7,897 nt of DNA from Cryomorphaceae bacterium (GTDB lineage Bacteria > Bacteroidota > Bacteroidia > Flavobacteriales_D > Crocinitomicaceae). Numbering within the stretch: position 1 is the first letter of the stretch; every line of letters begins with the position of its first letter. The notes below the pieces were generated by a model. That model was not told where the DNA came from and did not search any database. It saw nothing but the letters and a program-made list of their open reading frames with translations. The stretch lies in NCBI GenBank assembly GCA_027485365.1, contig JAIXRD010000139.1, positions 1-7,897 of the forward strand, read 5' to 3'. The translations under genes and the position numbers were made by a program. This document shows, in pieces, positions 7,134 to 7,897 of this stretch.

Positions 7134-7897
7134 TTTCAAGAGAAGCCGTATTAAATGCATTAGCAAACATTCCAGACCCAGAATCTAAACAAGACATTGT
7201 CAGTGCCAATTTGGTAGGGAATATTGAAATAGATAATGACCGTGTTTTTATTCAAGTGAACAGTATTAATCCCGCGTTGCATGCAAGAAAACGCATGGAA
7301 GAAGCCATTCGATTTCGATTAACAAAAGAATTAGGTGAGGATGTACGAATTGAATGCGAAGTAAAAGCAGTTACGGGCACTGAGCGGAAAGGTAGACGGA
7401 GCGTACTTCCAGAAGTCACTCATGTCGTAGCGATTGCCTCGGGAAAAGGAGGTGTGGGTAAATCTACGCTTACCGCCAATTTAGCCGCAGGATTAGCTCA
7501 GGCAGGATTCACGGTTGGATTAATTGATGCGGACATTTATGGTCCGAGTATGCCGACTATGTTCGACGTTGTTGGTCAACGCCCAACCATGGTGGAGGTA
7601 AACGGTAAATCAATGATTGAACCTGTAGTAAACTATAACGTTAAACTATTATCCATTGGTTTTTTTACGGATCAAGAAAATGCGGTTGTTTGGCGTGGAC
7701 CAATGGCTTCTAAGGCCTTAACTCAAATGATTACCGAAGGGAATTGGGGGAAACTAGATTATTTACTGATTGATTTACCTCCTGGGACGGGAGACATTCA
7801 TTTATCTTTATTACAAACCTTGCCATTAGATGGTGTGGTTATCATTAGTACACCACAAGAAGTGGCACTTGCTGATGCTCGTAGAGGAATCAACATG
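7130..7897 (+). CDS. mrp: Mrp/ApbC-family iron-sulfur cluster carrier ATPase (3' end cut off)
   Basis: P-loop ATPase of the Mrp/Nbp35 family, which carries [4Fe-4S] clusters to target proteins in the cytoplasm. 256 codons are present; relatives are about 350-380 residues, so the C-terminal part with the cluster-binding CxxC is outside the window. Residues 1-75 form an MIP18/DUF59-like domain (IPDPES; INPALHARKRMEEAI) in the cysteine-less form common in Mrp. The ATPase domain starts near 97, with the deviant Walker A GKGGVGKS (105-112) containing the signature lysine Lys106, then DADIYGPSMP (133-142), WRGPMASKAL (188-197) and IDLPPGTGDIHLSL (214-227). The start must be GTG at 7130: an in-frame TAA at 7115 lies just upstream with no other usual start codon between, and the first ATG downstream would remove most of the N-terminal domain. 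It overlaps the lipoprotein stop by four bases, with no Shine-Dalgarno, so translation is probably coupled. Confidence 0.95.
   Translation, partial: MISREAVLNALANIPDPESKQDIVSANLVGNIEIDNDRVFIQVNSINPALHARKRMEEAIRFRLTKELGEDVRIECEVKAVTGTERKGRRSVLPEVTHVVAIASGKGGVGKSTLTANLAAGLAQAGFTVGLIDADIYGPSMPTMFDVVGQRPTMVEVNGKSMIEPVVNYNVKLLSIGFFTDQENAVVWRGPMASKALTQMITEGNWGKLDYLLIDLPPGTGDIHLSLLQTLPLDGVVIISTPQEVALADARRGINM

Noticed and set aside
1..7897. Defence, mobile-element or other novel system
   Set aside because: All six genes except the lipoprotein belong to well-known core families; no transposase, integrase, nuclease, toxin, repeat array or RNA structure is visible.

Overview
The window is chromosomal DNA from a member of the Bacteroidota, most likely of the Flavobacteriales type. 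The protein sequences have the typical flavobacterial form of E1o, E2o and malic enzyme. Two intergenic sites match the Bacteroidota sigma factor -7 consensus TAnnTTTG, most starts lack a Shine-Dalgarno sequence, and the one lipoprotein carries an acidic stretch just after its lipid-anchored cysteine. Base composition is moderately AT-rich. The genus cannot be fixed from this window.

Layout: everything from the left edge to 6536 is on the minus strand. Read in the direction of transcription, it holds a small DUF423 membrane protein (6536 to 6144), then sucA (6089 to 3363), sucB (3358 to 2108) and maeB (2094 to beyond the left edge). Gaps are 54, 4 and 13 bases, and sucA-sucB-maeB looks like one transcription unit. 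A 51-base divergent intergenic region (6537-6587) separates this block from two plus-strand genes: a putative surface lipoprotein (6588-7133) and an Mrp/ApbC-type P-loop ATPase (7130 to beyond the right edge). These two overlap by four bases. No stretch over 300 bases lacks a gene; the whole window is about 98% coding.

The genes make metabolic sense. SucA (E1o) and SucB (E2o) are two of the three parts of the 2-oxoglutarate dehydrogenase complex; the third, lipoamide dehydrogenase, is not here. MaeB is the malic enzyme-phosphotransacetylase fusion that withdraws malate from the cycle as pyruvate while making NADPH. The cluster therefore pairs a TCA-cycle step with an exit route from the cycle. 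Mrp belongs to the iron-sulfur cluster carrier family and is not obviously linked to the rest.

I found no RNA gene, insertion sequence, CRISPR array, phage gene or convincing terminator, and no evidence of a previously undescribed system. This is ordinary core-genome sequence. The points most worth a second look are the uncharacterised lipoprotein coupled to mrp, the promoter of sucA lying across the end of the gene upstream, and the attachment of maeB to sucAB.
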